This document shows, piece by piece, positions 57,901-64,000 of a stretch of DNA of 64,000 bases. The first letter of the stretch is position 1; each line of letters starts with the position of its first letter. Under the pieces are notes generated by a model that was not told where the DNA came from, did no database searches, and saw only the letters and a list, made by a program, of their open reading frames with translations. Source of the stretch: Ryuthela nishihirai (taxonomy: Eukaryota; Arthropoda; Arachnida; Araneae; Heptathelidae); contig JAWZYU010000034.1 of assembly GCA_038380435.1 (NCBI GenBank), positions 39,680,901 to 39,744,900 on the forward strand, read 5' to 3'. Made by a program: the position numbers and the translations under genes.

Positions 57901-60900
57901 TTGCATTTACCTGGCATTGCTCGAGTCTTGAGTTCAATTAAATTCTCTAAACTATATAATAGATGCACTCCCCATCAAAAGCTTTCATTTGACATAAACT
58001 TATAATTGTCAGTTCCCATGGAATTTCTCTTTTGTTTTTATCGTATTAAAGTGGAACAACAATTCTACTGGGCTTAGCCAACGAAAGCAGATAAATAACT
58101 AAGGGTTCACTTAGCATTAGACTTTGCATTTACCTGGCATTGCTCGAGTCTTGAGTTCAATTAAATTCTCTAAACTATATAATAGATGCACTCCCCATCA
58201 AAAGCTTTCATTTGACATAAACTTATAATTGTCAGTTCCCATGGAATTTCTCTTTTGTTTTTATCGTATTAAAGTGGAACAACAATTCTACTGGGCTTAG
58301 CCAACGAAAGCAGATAAATAACTAAGGGTTCACTTAGCATTGGACTTTGCATTTACCTGGCATTGCTCGAGTCTTGAGTTCAATTAAATTCTCTAAACTA
58401 TATAATAGATGCACTCCCTATCAAAAGCTTTCATTTGACATAAACTTATTTATAATTGTCAGTTCCCATGGAATTTCTCTTTTGTTTTTATCGTATTAAA
58501 GTGGAACAACAATTCTACTGGGCTTAGCCAACGAAAGCAGATAAATAACTAAGGGTTCACTTAGCATTAGACTTTGCATTTACCTGGCATTGCTCGAGTC
58601 TTGAGTTCAATTAAATTCTCTAAACTATATAATAGATGCACTCCCCATCAAAAGCTTTCATTTGACATAAACTTATAATTGTCAGTTCCCATGGAATTTC
58701 TCTTTTGTTTTTATCGTATTAAAGTGGAACAACAATTCTACTGGGCTTAGCCAACGAAAGCAGATAAATAACTAAGGGTTCACTTAGCATTAGACTTTGC
58801 ATTTACCTGGCATTGCTCGAGTCTTGAGTTCAATTAAATTCTCTAAACTATATAATAGATGCACTCCCCATCAAAAGCTTTCATTTGACATAAACTTATA
58901 ATTGTCAGTTCCCATGGAATTTCTCTTTTGTTTTTATCGTATTAAAGTCGAACAACAATTCTACTGGGCTTAGCCAACGAAAGCAGATAAATAACTAAGG
59001 GTTCACTTAGCATTAGACTTTGCATTTACCTGGCATTGCTCGAGTCTTGAGTTCAATTAAATTCTCTAAACTATATAATAGATGCACTCCCTATCAAAAG
59101 CTTTCATTTGACATAAACTTATTTATAATTGTCAGTTCCCATGGAATTTCTCTTTTGTTTTTATCGTATTAAAGTGGAACAACAATTCTACTGGGCTTAG
59201 CCAACGAAAGCAGATAAATAACTAAGGGTTCACTTAGCATTAGACTTTGCATTTACCTGGCATTGCTCGAGTCTTGAGTTCAATTAAATTCTCTAAACTA
59301 TATAATAGATGCACTCCCCATCAAAAGCTTTCATTTGACATAAACTTATAATTGTCAGTTCCCATGGAATTTCTCTTTTGTTTTTATCGTATTAAAGTCG
59401 AACAACAATTCTACTGGGCTTAGCCAACGAAAGCAGATAAATAACTAAGGGTTCACTTAGCATTAGACTTTGCATTTACCTGGCATTGCTCGAGTCTTGA
59501 GTTCAATTAAATTCTCTAAACTATATAATAGATGCACTCCCTATCAAAAGCTTTCATTTGACATAAACTTATTTATAATTGTCAGTTCCCATGGAATTTC
59601 TCTTTTGTTTTTATCGTATTAAAGTGGAACAACAATTCTACTGGGCTTAGCCAACGAAAGCAGATAAATAACTAAGGGTTCACTTAGCATTAGACTTTGC
59701 ATTTACCTGGCATTGCTCGAGTCTTGAGTTCAATTAAATTCTCTAAACTATATAATAGATGCACTCCCCATCAAAAGCTTTCATTTGACATAAACTTATA
59801 ATTGTCAGTTCCCATGGAATTTCTCTTTTGTTTTTATCGTATTAAAGTGGAACAACAATTCTACTGGGCTTAGCCAACGAAAGCAGATAAATAACTAAGG
59901 GTTCACTTAGCATTAGACTTTGCATTTACCTGGCATTGCTCGAGTCTTGAGTTCAATTAAATTCTCTAAACTATATAATAGATGCACTCCCTATCAAAAG
60001 CTTTCATTTGACATAAACTTATTTATAATTGTCAGTTCCCATGGAATTTCTCTTTTGTTTTTATCGTATTAAAGTGGAACAACAATTCTACTGGGCTTAG
60101 CCAACGAAAGCAGATAAATAACTAAGGGTTCACTTAGCATTAGACTTTGCATTTACCTGGCATTGCTCGAGTCTTGAGTTCAATTAAATTCTCTAAACTA
60201 TATAATAGATGCACTCCCCATCAAAAGCTTTCATTTGACATAAACTTATAATTGTCAGTTCCCATGGAATTTCTCTTTTGTTTTTATCGTATTAAAGTTG
60301 AACAACAATTCTACTGGGCTTAGCCAACGAAAGCAGATAAATAACTAAGTGTTCACTTAGCATTAGGCTTTGCATTTACCTGGCATTGCTCGAGTCTTGA
60401 GTTCAATTAAATTCTCTAAACTATATAATAGATGCACTCCCCATCAAAAGCTTTCATTTGACATAAACTTATAATTGTCAGTTCCCATGGAATTTCTCTT
60501 TTGTTTTTATCGTATTAAAGTGGAACAACAATTCTACTGGGCTTAGCCAACGAAAGCAGATAAATAACTAAGGGTTCACTTAGCATTAGACTTTGCATTT
60601 ACCTGGCATTGCTCGAGTCTTGAGTTCAATTAAATTCTCTAAACTATATAATAGATGCACTCCCCATCAAAAGCTTTCATTTGACATAAACTTATAATTG
60701 TCAGTTCCCATGGAATTTCTCTTTTGTTTTTATCGTATTAAAGTCGAACAACAATTCTACTGGGCTTAGCCAACGAAAGCAGATAAATAGCTAAGGGTTC
60801 ACTTAGCATTAGACTTTGCATTTACCTGACATTGCTCGAGTCTTGAGTTCAATTAAATTCTCTAAGCTATATAATAGATGCACTCCCCATCAAAAGCTTT

Positions 60901-63075
60901 CATTTGACATAAACTTATAATTGTCAGTTCCCATGGAATTTCTCTTTTGTTTTTATCGTATTAAAGTGGAACAACAATTCTACTGGGCTTAGCCAACGAA
61001 AGCAGATAAATAACTAAGGGTTCACTTAGCATTAGACTTTGCATTTACCTGGCATTGCTCGAGTCTTGAGTTCAATTAAATTCTCTAAACTATATAATAG
61101 ATGCACTCCCCATCAAAAGCTTTCATTTGACATAAACTTATAATTGTCAGTTCCCATGGAATTTCTCTTTTGTTTTTATCGTATTAAAGTCGAACAACAA
61201 TTCTACTGGGCTTAGCCAACGAAAGCAGATAAATAACTAAGGGTTCACTTAGCATTAGACTTTGCATTTACCTGACATTGCTCGAGTCTTGAATTCAATT
61301 AAATTCTCTAAACTATATAATAGATGCACTCCCCATCGAAAGCTTTCATTTGACATAAACTTATAATTGTCAGTTCCCATGGAATTTCTCTTTTGTTTTT
61401 ATCGTATTAAAGTCGAACAACAATTCTACTGGGCTTAGCCAACGAAAGCAGATAAATAACTAAGGGTTCACTTAGCATTAGACTTTGCATTTACCTGACA
61501 TTGCTCGAGTCTTGAATTCAATTAAATTCTCTAAACTATATAATAGATGCACTCCCCATCGAAAGCTTTCATTTGACATAAACTTATAATTGTCAGTCCC
61601 CATAGAATTTCTCTTTTCCCTTTTTTGAAGGAGTTGAGGAGGGGCATAAAGAGAACCTCTTCACATCAGAAGTTTAATTCCATATAACTCATTACACTTG
61701 GCAAGGTTTCTGCATTTCACTTTTGGGGGAGAGAAGGTGAGATGTGAAATCCATATGTTGCTTTTAATTACGATAGGATCATCAAATTTGGTATACAGCT
61801 CTTTTTAATGTTTAGGAGAAGTTCTACCCCCTTTTTTGAATGAGAGTAGAAATTTCAGAGAACCAAATCCTCATGTTGTTTTAAGCTATGATAAAGGAAG
61901 AGGAAGCTGTGTACCAAATTTGGTGGTGGTTCTTGCCATTTAGGAGGAGTTCGTAGACGAAACAGAGAAATAAACTATAAATTATGATAACATTAATGTA
62001 TGCTGTTCAGCTTTTAACACTGCACTTTTAAGTGCATATCTGTGCCAGATGGCCACTGGAATTTTTCTGGTTACTTAAAAAAAAGATTTTATTTCCATCC
62101 ATGACAGATGCAAGTTCAAAATATCCATATGTTAAGGTGCTGGATAACAAAACTTTTACTCTACATTTAAAGCAGTAATATAAATTTATAATAAGATAAA
62201 CCCTCTTTTACAGTGAATGATATTTAGCAATGGATATAATCCAGTGGAGAACTTAAACATCTTTGCAAAAGAAAGGACCTTTATTTTAATTTCATAAAAT
62301 ACTCTAAAAACTAAGACTATAAAAGAATTCCCTCCGAATACTGTATGGAATATACAGCCACTTCAGTTTTTTAATCTGTTACATAAAAAAAATAATAAAA
62401 TGGTTATTTAGCTACCTATTAATAATTTTGCAAAGTAACATCTGATAATGAACTGAAGGATTTGACTGAAATTGGGATTATGTACTTTATACAGTAATAT
62501 GATTCGTTTCATTTCTAAACTTAGTTGATGCAACTGCAGGGACAGATTGACTGATAAGCAGCTGCTTAGGGCTCCAAATCGTTCTGTAAATTGCTTTTAT
62601 AATTGTAGAGGTCATTTCAACTGCATGCCATAAGACCCCTAAATGTTCCAGTTAGGACCCCTGGACCTCTAAATCTGATACTGTGCAAGTGCCACGTTTA
62701 TGGGACGTAAAGTGTAATATTTTTTAGCAATTAAGGTATGCAAGTTTTCTTGTGTACATCATTTCTATGCCACTGTTATATGAATTATCTATTGCCAAGA
62801 CACCAATCTTCTATAAAAGTGGCTTTTCATATTTTATAACTTGTTTTTAGTAAATAGGCAAAATGATTTAAGGATTTTTCTTTTAGCTCATCAGGACAGA
62901 ACATGGTGACATTCAAGTTCTTCATGCTACACCAGAGCAAATTGCTCAAATCCAACAAACGCATCAGATCCAGTTTCTGACTGGTGGTCACATTTTAGCC
63001 ACTCCGGTAGAAGAGTTTGATGAGCAGTCTGCTTCTCTCAGTAATGATGCGGTAGATGATAAAGAAAATACGTAA
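33888..63075 (+). CDS. BANP: BANP homologue (BEN-domain nuclear regulator), complete spliced gene
   Basis: Exons 33888-33963, 38129-38277, 40786-40940, 42306-42313 (8-nt micro-exon, uncertain), 42405-42494, 45173-45248, 47415-47578, 50590-50711, 51996-52214 and 62887-63075 are in phase and give 415 residues (409 under the alternative model without the micro-exon). Vertebrate BANP (SMAR1) is a nuclear DNA-binding protein that recognises unmethylated CGCG-containing promoter elements. Visible parts, in order: an acidic N terminus with a basic patch (DDEDGKLLKRA); a coiled coil (about residues 76-120, LENIEQRLDSVTNSYDVLEE); the conserved NITLITLNTE and DYPNGSWLGDESNPEMRVRC blocks; the BEN domain (about 176-275, including EKMALTLLDYLFDRETQA and KKQLDPLLIYGIRC, ending DSKCRTAFRRK); then a low-complexity tail. 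The BEN region is nearly identical in pattern to vertebrate BANP, and only the flanks diverge. Confidence 0.9.
34030..34195 (+). mobile_element. SINE-2, 5'-eroded copy
   Basis: Starts around TCTAAAGGACCTGCGTTCGA (box B) and runs to CAAGCAACTGTTTGAGG. Inside BANP intron 1, only 66 bp after the start exon. Confidence 0.7.
34200..35160. other. BANP intron 1, AT-rich
   Basis: Contains a C13 run followed by (TA)n around 34728-34755. No gene or named repeat otherwise. Confidence 0.4.
35169..36633 (-). mobile_element. Tc1/mariner-superfamily DNA transposon, about 1.46 kb, inactive
   Basis: Inverted ends of about 68 bp start CAGGGTGTTTCAAAA and include ATTTCAATGGGAGATAGGAA; TA-rich flanks. The minus strand encodes a transposase in broken pieces. 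The element lies wholly in BANP intron 1. Confidence 0.85.
35600..36430 (-). pseudogene. Tc1-like transposase remnant
   Basis: On the minus strand, an N-terminal piece (MADMHLAYGAANGNGRAA, resembling the DUF4817-type helix-turn-helix) ends in a stop near 36345. A longer frame (35694-36215) then has the HTH stretch STRAVAHSLGVNHTLMWRVL and the first catalytic aspartate in LLFSDEASFTDEG. A frame change near 35700 precedes a piece with the second aspartate, FQHDRAPAHF. These are Tc1/mariner DDE features; at least two breaks make it non-functional. Confidence 0.8.
36640..37105. other. BANP intron 1, no clear feature
   Basis: AT-rich single-copy-looking sequence. Confidence 0.4.
37109..37770 (+). 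mobile_element. SINE-1, old copy interrupted by a hAT element
   Basis: Head (GGCTCAGTTGGTAGC) to tail (ATGTGCAAAAA) with heavy divergence; the body is split at 37337-37634. Confidence 0.75.
37337..37634. mobile_element. hAT-type element, 298 bp, with perfect 8-bp TSD
   Basis: Ends CAGGGCCAGACT and (inverted) CAGGACCAGACT, 11 of 12 matching. TSD GTCTCCCA at 37329-37336 and 37635-37642. Internal sequence is AT-rich and non-coding. Confidence 0.8.
38129..38277 (+). CDS. BANP: BANP exon 2
   Basis: The acceptor is TCTCTTAG and the donor is AAG/GTATTC. It encodes DIEDSNSSNPTFEALESNKE, then an acidic-basic stretch DDEDGKLLKRA, ending MYQSIK. The DEDxxxLKR pattern matches the N-terminal region of vertebrate BANP. 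Confidence 0.85.
38280..39095. other. BANP intron 2 with a short inverted repeat
   Basis: A near-perfect inverted repeat lies at about 38866-38923 (arms with TTCTCTATGACAC). The rest is featureless AT-rich intron. Confidence 0.5.
39110..39494 (+). mobile_element. SINE-1, full length
   Basis: Perfect 12-bp TSD CATTATGGCACA at 39098-39109 and 39495-39506. Confidence 0.9.
39507..40785. other. BANP intron 2, AT-rich
   Basis: No exon or named repeat recognised; a near-duplicate ATTACTAATACAA...CCATTAATG segment occurs at about 40350 and 40428. Confidence 0.4.
40786..40940 (+). CDS. BANP: BANP exon 3 (coiled coil)
   Basis: The acceptor is TTACTAG and the donor is AG/GTTAGT. It encodes KLITSFDKEVNKRLENIEQR and LDSVTNSYDVLEEKVDQLSS, a heptad-rich helix equivalent to the LDSIEAKLQALEATCKSLEE segment of vertebrate BANP, likely for self-association. 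It ends two bases into a codon. Confidence 0.85.
41617..41800 (+). mobile_element. SINE-2 reference copy
   Basis: Well-preserved: GAGTGGTTAGCGTGCTTGGC (box A region), GGACCTGGGTTCGAGCCCCG (box B), then TAAGGCATGG, TTCTGAGGTCCTGCCATCCT, ACTGACAGGCTCCTGTCAGA and CAAGCAGCTGCTTGAGGGGG. The head resembles tRNA-Ser/Leu-type box A. GACAGGCTCCTGTC is an internal palindrome. Confidence 0.85.
42306..42313 (+). CDS. BANP: Candidate 8-nt BANP micro-exon
   Basis: TGCTGCAG is bounded by a TTTCTTTTTAG acceptor and a consensus GTAAGG donor. Eight bases convert the phase left by exon 3 into the phase needed by exon 4 at its first AG (42405); joining exon 3 directly to 42405 gives an immediate TAG. It would add Ser-Ala-Ala. 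The alternative is no micro-exon with the next acceptor at 42412-42414, which is also in frame. Confidence 0.45.
42405..42494 (+). CDS. BANP: BANP exon 4
   Basis: Starts after GGCAG (or at 42415 after CCTAG) and has donor GTAGGT at 42495. It encodes the serine-rich SPSSVSSEDSCGTS and then VGSNITLITLNTE, a near-exact match to the GSNVTLITLNSE block before the BEN domain in vertebrate BANP. Confidence 0.85.
42851..43245 (+). mobile_element. SINE-1, full length
   Basis: Perfect 10-bp TSD CAGAAATACT at 42841-42850 and 43246-43255. The tail has an expanded CAACCCAAAACAACCCAA end. Confidence 0.9.
43256..44090. other. BANP intron 4, AT-rich
   Basis: Nothing recognised apart from A-runs. Confidence 0.4.
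44096..44280 (-). mobile_element. SINE-2, minus-strand copy
   Basis: Mirror of the 41.6 kb copy: CAAGCAGCTGCTTGCCACAG at the start, GGGGCTCGAACCCAGGTCCC (box B complement) and CTAACCACTCGGCCATGG (box A complement) at the end. Confidence 0.8.
44341..44690 (-). mobile_element. SINE-1, old degenerate copy
   Basis: Tail-to-head on the minus strand (ACTTTTTTGCACACAATGGA, then GGAAGGTTGGGGAAGGGAAT), with much divergence and a disturbed head. Confidence 0.65.
45173..45248 (+). CDS. BANP: BANP exon 5
   Basis: The acceptor is TTTTCAG and the donor is AC/GTACGT. It encodes ADYPNGSWLGDESNPEMRVR and CRISP, a strongly conserved block (DYPNGTWLGDENNPEMRVRC in vertebrates) that leads into the BEN fold. 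Confidence 0.9.
45250..46450. other. BANP intron 5, AT-rich
   Basis: Contains an A/T homopolymer junction at about 45568-45590. No other features. Confidence 0.4.
46463..46855 (+). mobile_element. SINE-1, full length, moderately diverged
   Basis: Perfect 11-bp TSD CTACATATTTA at 46452-46462 and 46856-46866. Confidence 0.85.
47415..47578 (+). CDS. BANP: BANP exon 6 (BEN domain)
   Basis: The acceptor is TTGCTAG and the donor is GTAAGT at 47579. It encodes ELLHINTTCSTPEKMALTLL, then DYLFDRETQACSNISGTGKH and KKKQLDPLLIYGIR. This is the core of the BEN domain, the DNA-binding module. Confidence 0.9.
48065..48454 (+). mobile_element. SINE-1, full length
   Basis: Perfect 12-bp TSD ACATAGAACTCA at 48053-48064 and 48455-48466. 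Confidence 0.9.
48710..49050 (-). mobile_element. SINE-1, very old copy
   Basis: Recognisable only by order: a GCATAAAATAGGTTAAATGT tail segment, CAGCTGCTAGGAGATAGATT, CAAGTTCTTTAATGTG, and a head remnant CTGACTAAGCCAATCCC. Confidence 0.55.
49134..49680 (-). mobile_element. SINE-3 (tRNA-Gly-like), split by SINE-1
   Basis: On the minus strand, parts at 49134-49251 and 49613-49650 form a tRNA-like head (GTAGAATACTCTGGCATGTT and box B GGGTTCGAGTCCC) followed by a body with AAAATATTTT and ATGTTAAAAAGCCAACAGGT. Related copies lie at about 49685-49860 and 50030-50130. Confidence 0.65.
49252..49612 (+). mobile_element. SINE-1, 5'-truncated, nested in SINE-3
   Basis: Starts at GGCTCGTAATC. Perfect 11-bp TSD TTCTACTGTTG at 49241-49251 and 49613-49623. 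Confidence 0.9.
49685..49860 (+). mobile_element. SINE-3 copy
   Basis: Contains TGATAGAATACTCTGGCATA, box-B-like GCGGGGTCAAGTCCC and the body AAATATTTATTGATTTCTAG, matching the reverse copy at 49134. Confidence 0.65.
50030..50135 (+). mobile_element. SINE-3 copy, 3'-truncated
   Basis: AATGATAGAATACTCTGGCA to AAAATATTTATAGATTTA, with box-B-like GCGGGTTCAAGTC. The body breaks off early. Confidence 0.65.
50590..50711 (+). CDS. BANP: BANP exon 7 (end of BEN domain)
   Basis: The acceptor is AATTTTCAG and the donor is AAG/GTAAGC. It encodes CHLINKFGISAPDWNKIRQN, then LDSKCRTAFRRKVKG. The DSKCRTAxRRK motif is the basic end of the BANP BEN domain. A second GT at the internal AAG/GTAAAA is a weaker alternative donor. 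Confidence 0.9.
51535..51620 (-). repeat. tRNA-like sequence (pseudogene or SINE head)
   Basis: The minus strand reads ATAGCTCAGCAGTCAGAGCA, an anticodon-arm-like CCTGACCTGTTATCAGG, and box-B-like GGTTCATATCC. D and anticodon stems pair. The T arm is weak, position 33 is not T, and the acceptor fits poorly, so a functional tRNA is unlikely. Confidence 0.45.
51996..52214 (+). CDS. BANP: BANP exon 8
   Basis: The acceptor is TTAATACAG and the donor is CAA/GTGAGT, 73 codons in phase 0. The product is acidic and Ser/Thr-rich (SFTVPITPDSVLTNISTDEE), with a short potential helix VLEKVIREAQ at the end. It is poorly conserved against vertebrates, as expected after the BEN domain. Confidence 0.8.
52508..52692 (+). 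mobile_element. SINE-2 copy
   Basis: Well-preserved: CCATGGCCGAGTGGTTAGTG, GGACCTGGGTTCGAATCCTG, ACTGACAGGCTCCTGTCAGA, CAAGCAGCTGCTTGAGGGG. Confidence 0.8.
52994..54745 (+). mobile_element. SINE-1 split by a 1.3 kb GC-rich insertion
   Basis: The head and first body part are at 52994-53140 (GGCAGCTCAGTCGGTAGTGTG-like, CTCCCCCC). The rest of the body and tail are at about 54470-54745 (GTGACATTAAACCATGGCCC, CATGTTAAAGAACATGCTGG, then tail). The tail end is itself partly duplicated (54600-54740). Confidence 0.6.
53141..54090. repeat. GC-rich degenerate tandem block
   Basis: Much more G-rich than its surroundings. Segments recur at roughly 100-bp spacing, e.g. GATGGAGGGGCTGGCCAAGG / GATGGAGAGGCTTTACTGAG, then CTGCCGACTGG and GTCGAGTGG, and GGAGAGGACGAAGTTGAAGG / GGAGAGGACGAAATTGAAGG at about 53473 and 54001. 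The open frames here are not convincing genes. Confidence 0.65.
54901..61615. repeat. 223-bp satellite, about 30 units, with higher-order structure
   Basis: The unit begins TTTTTATCGTATTAAAGTCG, passes through GGGCTTAGCCAACGAAAGCA and ends CATGGAATTTCTCTTTTG. A 227-bp variant (TTATTTATAA instead of TTATAA) occurs at 56427, 57100, 57773, 58446, 59119, 59569 and 60019: spacing 673 bp (trimer) four times, then 450 bp (dimer) twice. It sits in BANP intron 8. Confidence 0.95.
61616..62886. other. BANP intron 8 after the satellite
   Basis: Contains diverged copies of the TTTGGTGGTGGTTCTTGCCA-type dispersed repeat (about 61780-61945; cf. 26.8-27.2 kb) and an inverted-terminal-repeat-like GCTGGATAACAAAACTTTTA at 62139. 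Otherwise AT-rich. Confidence 0.5.
62887..63075 (+). CDS. BANP: BANP terminal exon
   Basis: The acceptor is TTCTTTTAG, phase 0, 63 codons counting the TAA stop at 63073-63075. It encodes LIRTEHGDIQVLHATPEQIA and QIQQTHQIQFLTGGHIL, similar in character to the glutamine-rich GQVQVxHL and LQIHH repeats in the vertebrate BANP tail. The preceding intron is 10.7 kb and holds the satellite. Confidence 0.8.
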   Translation, partial: LIRTEHGDIQVLHATPEQIAQIQQTHQIQFLTGGHILATPVEEFDEQSASLSNDAVDDKENT

Positions 63076-64000
63076 AATAGTTAAAATAAAAATATTAAAA
63101 AATCTGGTTTCTGAAATTTTTCCCCTCGTAATTAGTACATCATATAAATACTTAACAGATTTCAACTAGCGATGATCATTTAGAAACTTGGAAAGCATTT
63201 AACACAAAATTTGATTTTTTTACTGTAATTTAATGTAACTAATTAAATTTTACTGTAATTGTACGTGATATTATTTCTTGCAAGGTAAGAAGAAAAGCAA
63301 CTTCTTTTTTGAAAGATTTCTAATGTGCTTAGCTTTGTACATTTTGAGTGACATCACTATAATAAAACTACCAAAAAATCCGTTTATGCTTATTAACTAA
63401 CAATGAAATAGTATAATTTAGGAATTATAATTCTTACCTTATATTACAGTGGCATAAAATATTATACTTGAAAATTACATGAAAGTGGGGTTTTGTTTTG
63501 TTAATGAAAATGTTAATGATATTAAGCTTGACTTATTAGCTTCCTTCAACTGCCACAATCCCGTGCAAGTATGAAGAATGTGTTCAGTCTAAGATGAAGC
63601 CTACTAGAAACGAAATTTAGGTTTGCATTTTGATATTAAAAGTACAAAATATTTAACTGATTGTTTTCCTTATTATTGCTGGAAATAAGATGCGGCCTTA
63701 GATGATTTGAGTGTGAAACCCCTGGTCTAGTGGAGCATCTTGTAACTATTCGCTTGTAATGCTTGAGTGCAGCCGTTTCAATATTAAATCTCAGTTTAGC
63801 TTAAATTTAATGCATTGAACTATTTTGAAAAACATTTTATGCTGCTATTAAAAAAAAATATGGTTTCAATGCCAAAATGAGAATAAAATTACAGTAATAT
63901 TAGGGATGTGATGTTTTGCTATTTTCACCCCTTTTTTATAGTTCGTTTTAGAGTGCTTTATAATTCTACATGAACCACTTTATATATTTCGTGGTCTTAG
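63076..64000. other. BANP 3' UTR and downstream flank
   Basis: AT-rich, no further gene recognised before the window ends. Confidence 0.5.
63085..63887 (+). terminator. Candidate BANP poly(A) signals
   Basis: AATAAA hexamers occur at 63085-63090, 63361-63366 and 63882-63887, which are 10 bp, about 290 bp and about 810 bp after the BANP stop. The first is very close to the stop. Which one is used cannot be decided from sequence. Confidence 0.4.

Overview
This 64 kb window is eukaryotic nuclear DNA: AT-rich, with spliced genes on the + strand, large introns and dense transposon debris. Two metazoan genes are recognisable. The repeat types (tRNA-derived SINEs without a poly(A) tail, Tc1/mariner and hAT elements, an arthropod-type Tc1-like transposase) suggest an arthropod. 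A chelicerate such as a spider is my guess, but that rests on general impression only.

Layout. Positions 1-7643 are most likely an intron of the first gene. They hold a LINE fragment, SINEs and a 4.4 kb array of 146 units of 30 bp. Positions 7644-22703 carry the last six coding exons of a lysophosphatidylcholine acyltransferase (LPCAT1/2 type); its catalytic half lies upstream of the window. Its introns contain three multimeric SINE insertions (9.5-12.7 kb), three minisatellites (12.8-15.4 kb) and several foldback elements (17.4-19.3 kb, 21.8 kb). The interval 22.7-33.9 kb has no convincing host gene. It holds a long foldback element, SINEs, a hAT MITE, a 5'-truncated LINE and a retroelement with only a gag-like ORF1. 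Positions 33888-63075 contain a complete BANP gene: a start exon too short to show up as an open frame, possibly an 8-nt micro-exon, a BEN domain and the stop. Its largest intron (52.2-62.9 kb) holds a GC-rich repeat block and about 30 copies of a 223-bp satellite with a clear higher-order structure.

The two host genes are unrelated in function. One remodels phospholipids at ER or lipid-droplet membranes, the other is a nuclear DNA-binding regulator, and nothing suggests they are linked. The most interesting material is (a) SINE multimers bracketed by single target-site duplications, pointing to template jumping during retrotransposition, (b) the BANP gene structure, including a CTCGCGAG palindrome about 440 bp upstream of its start codon that resembles BANP's own binding motif, and (c) the organisation of the two satellite arrays.

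I could run no searches. Family calls rest on recognising conserved protein segments, splice signals, phase agreement and terminal repeats read directly from the sequence.
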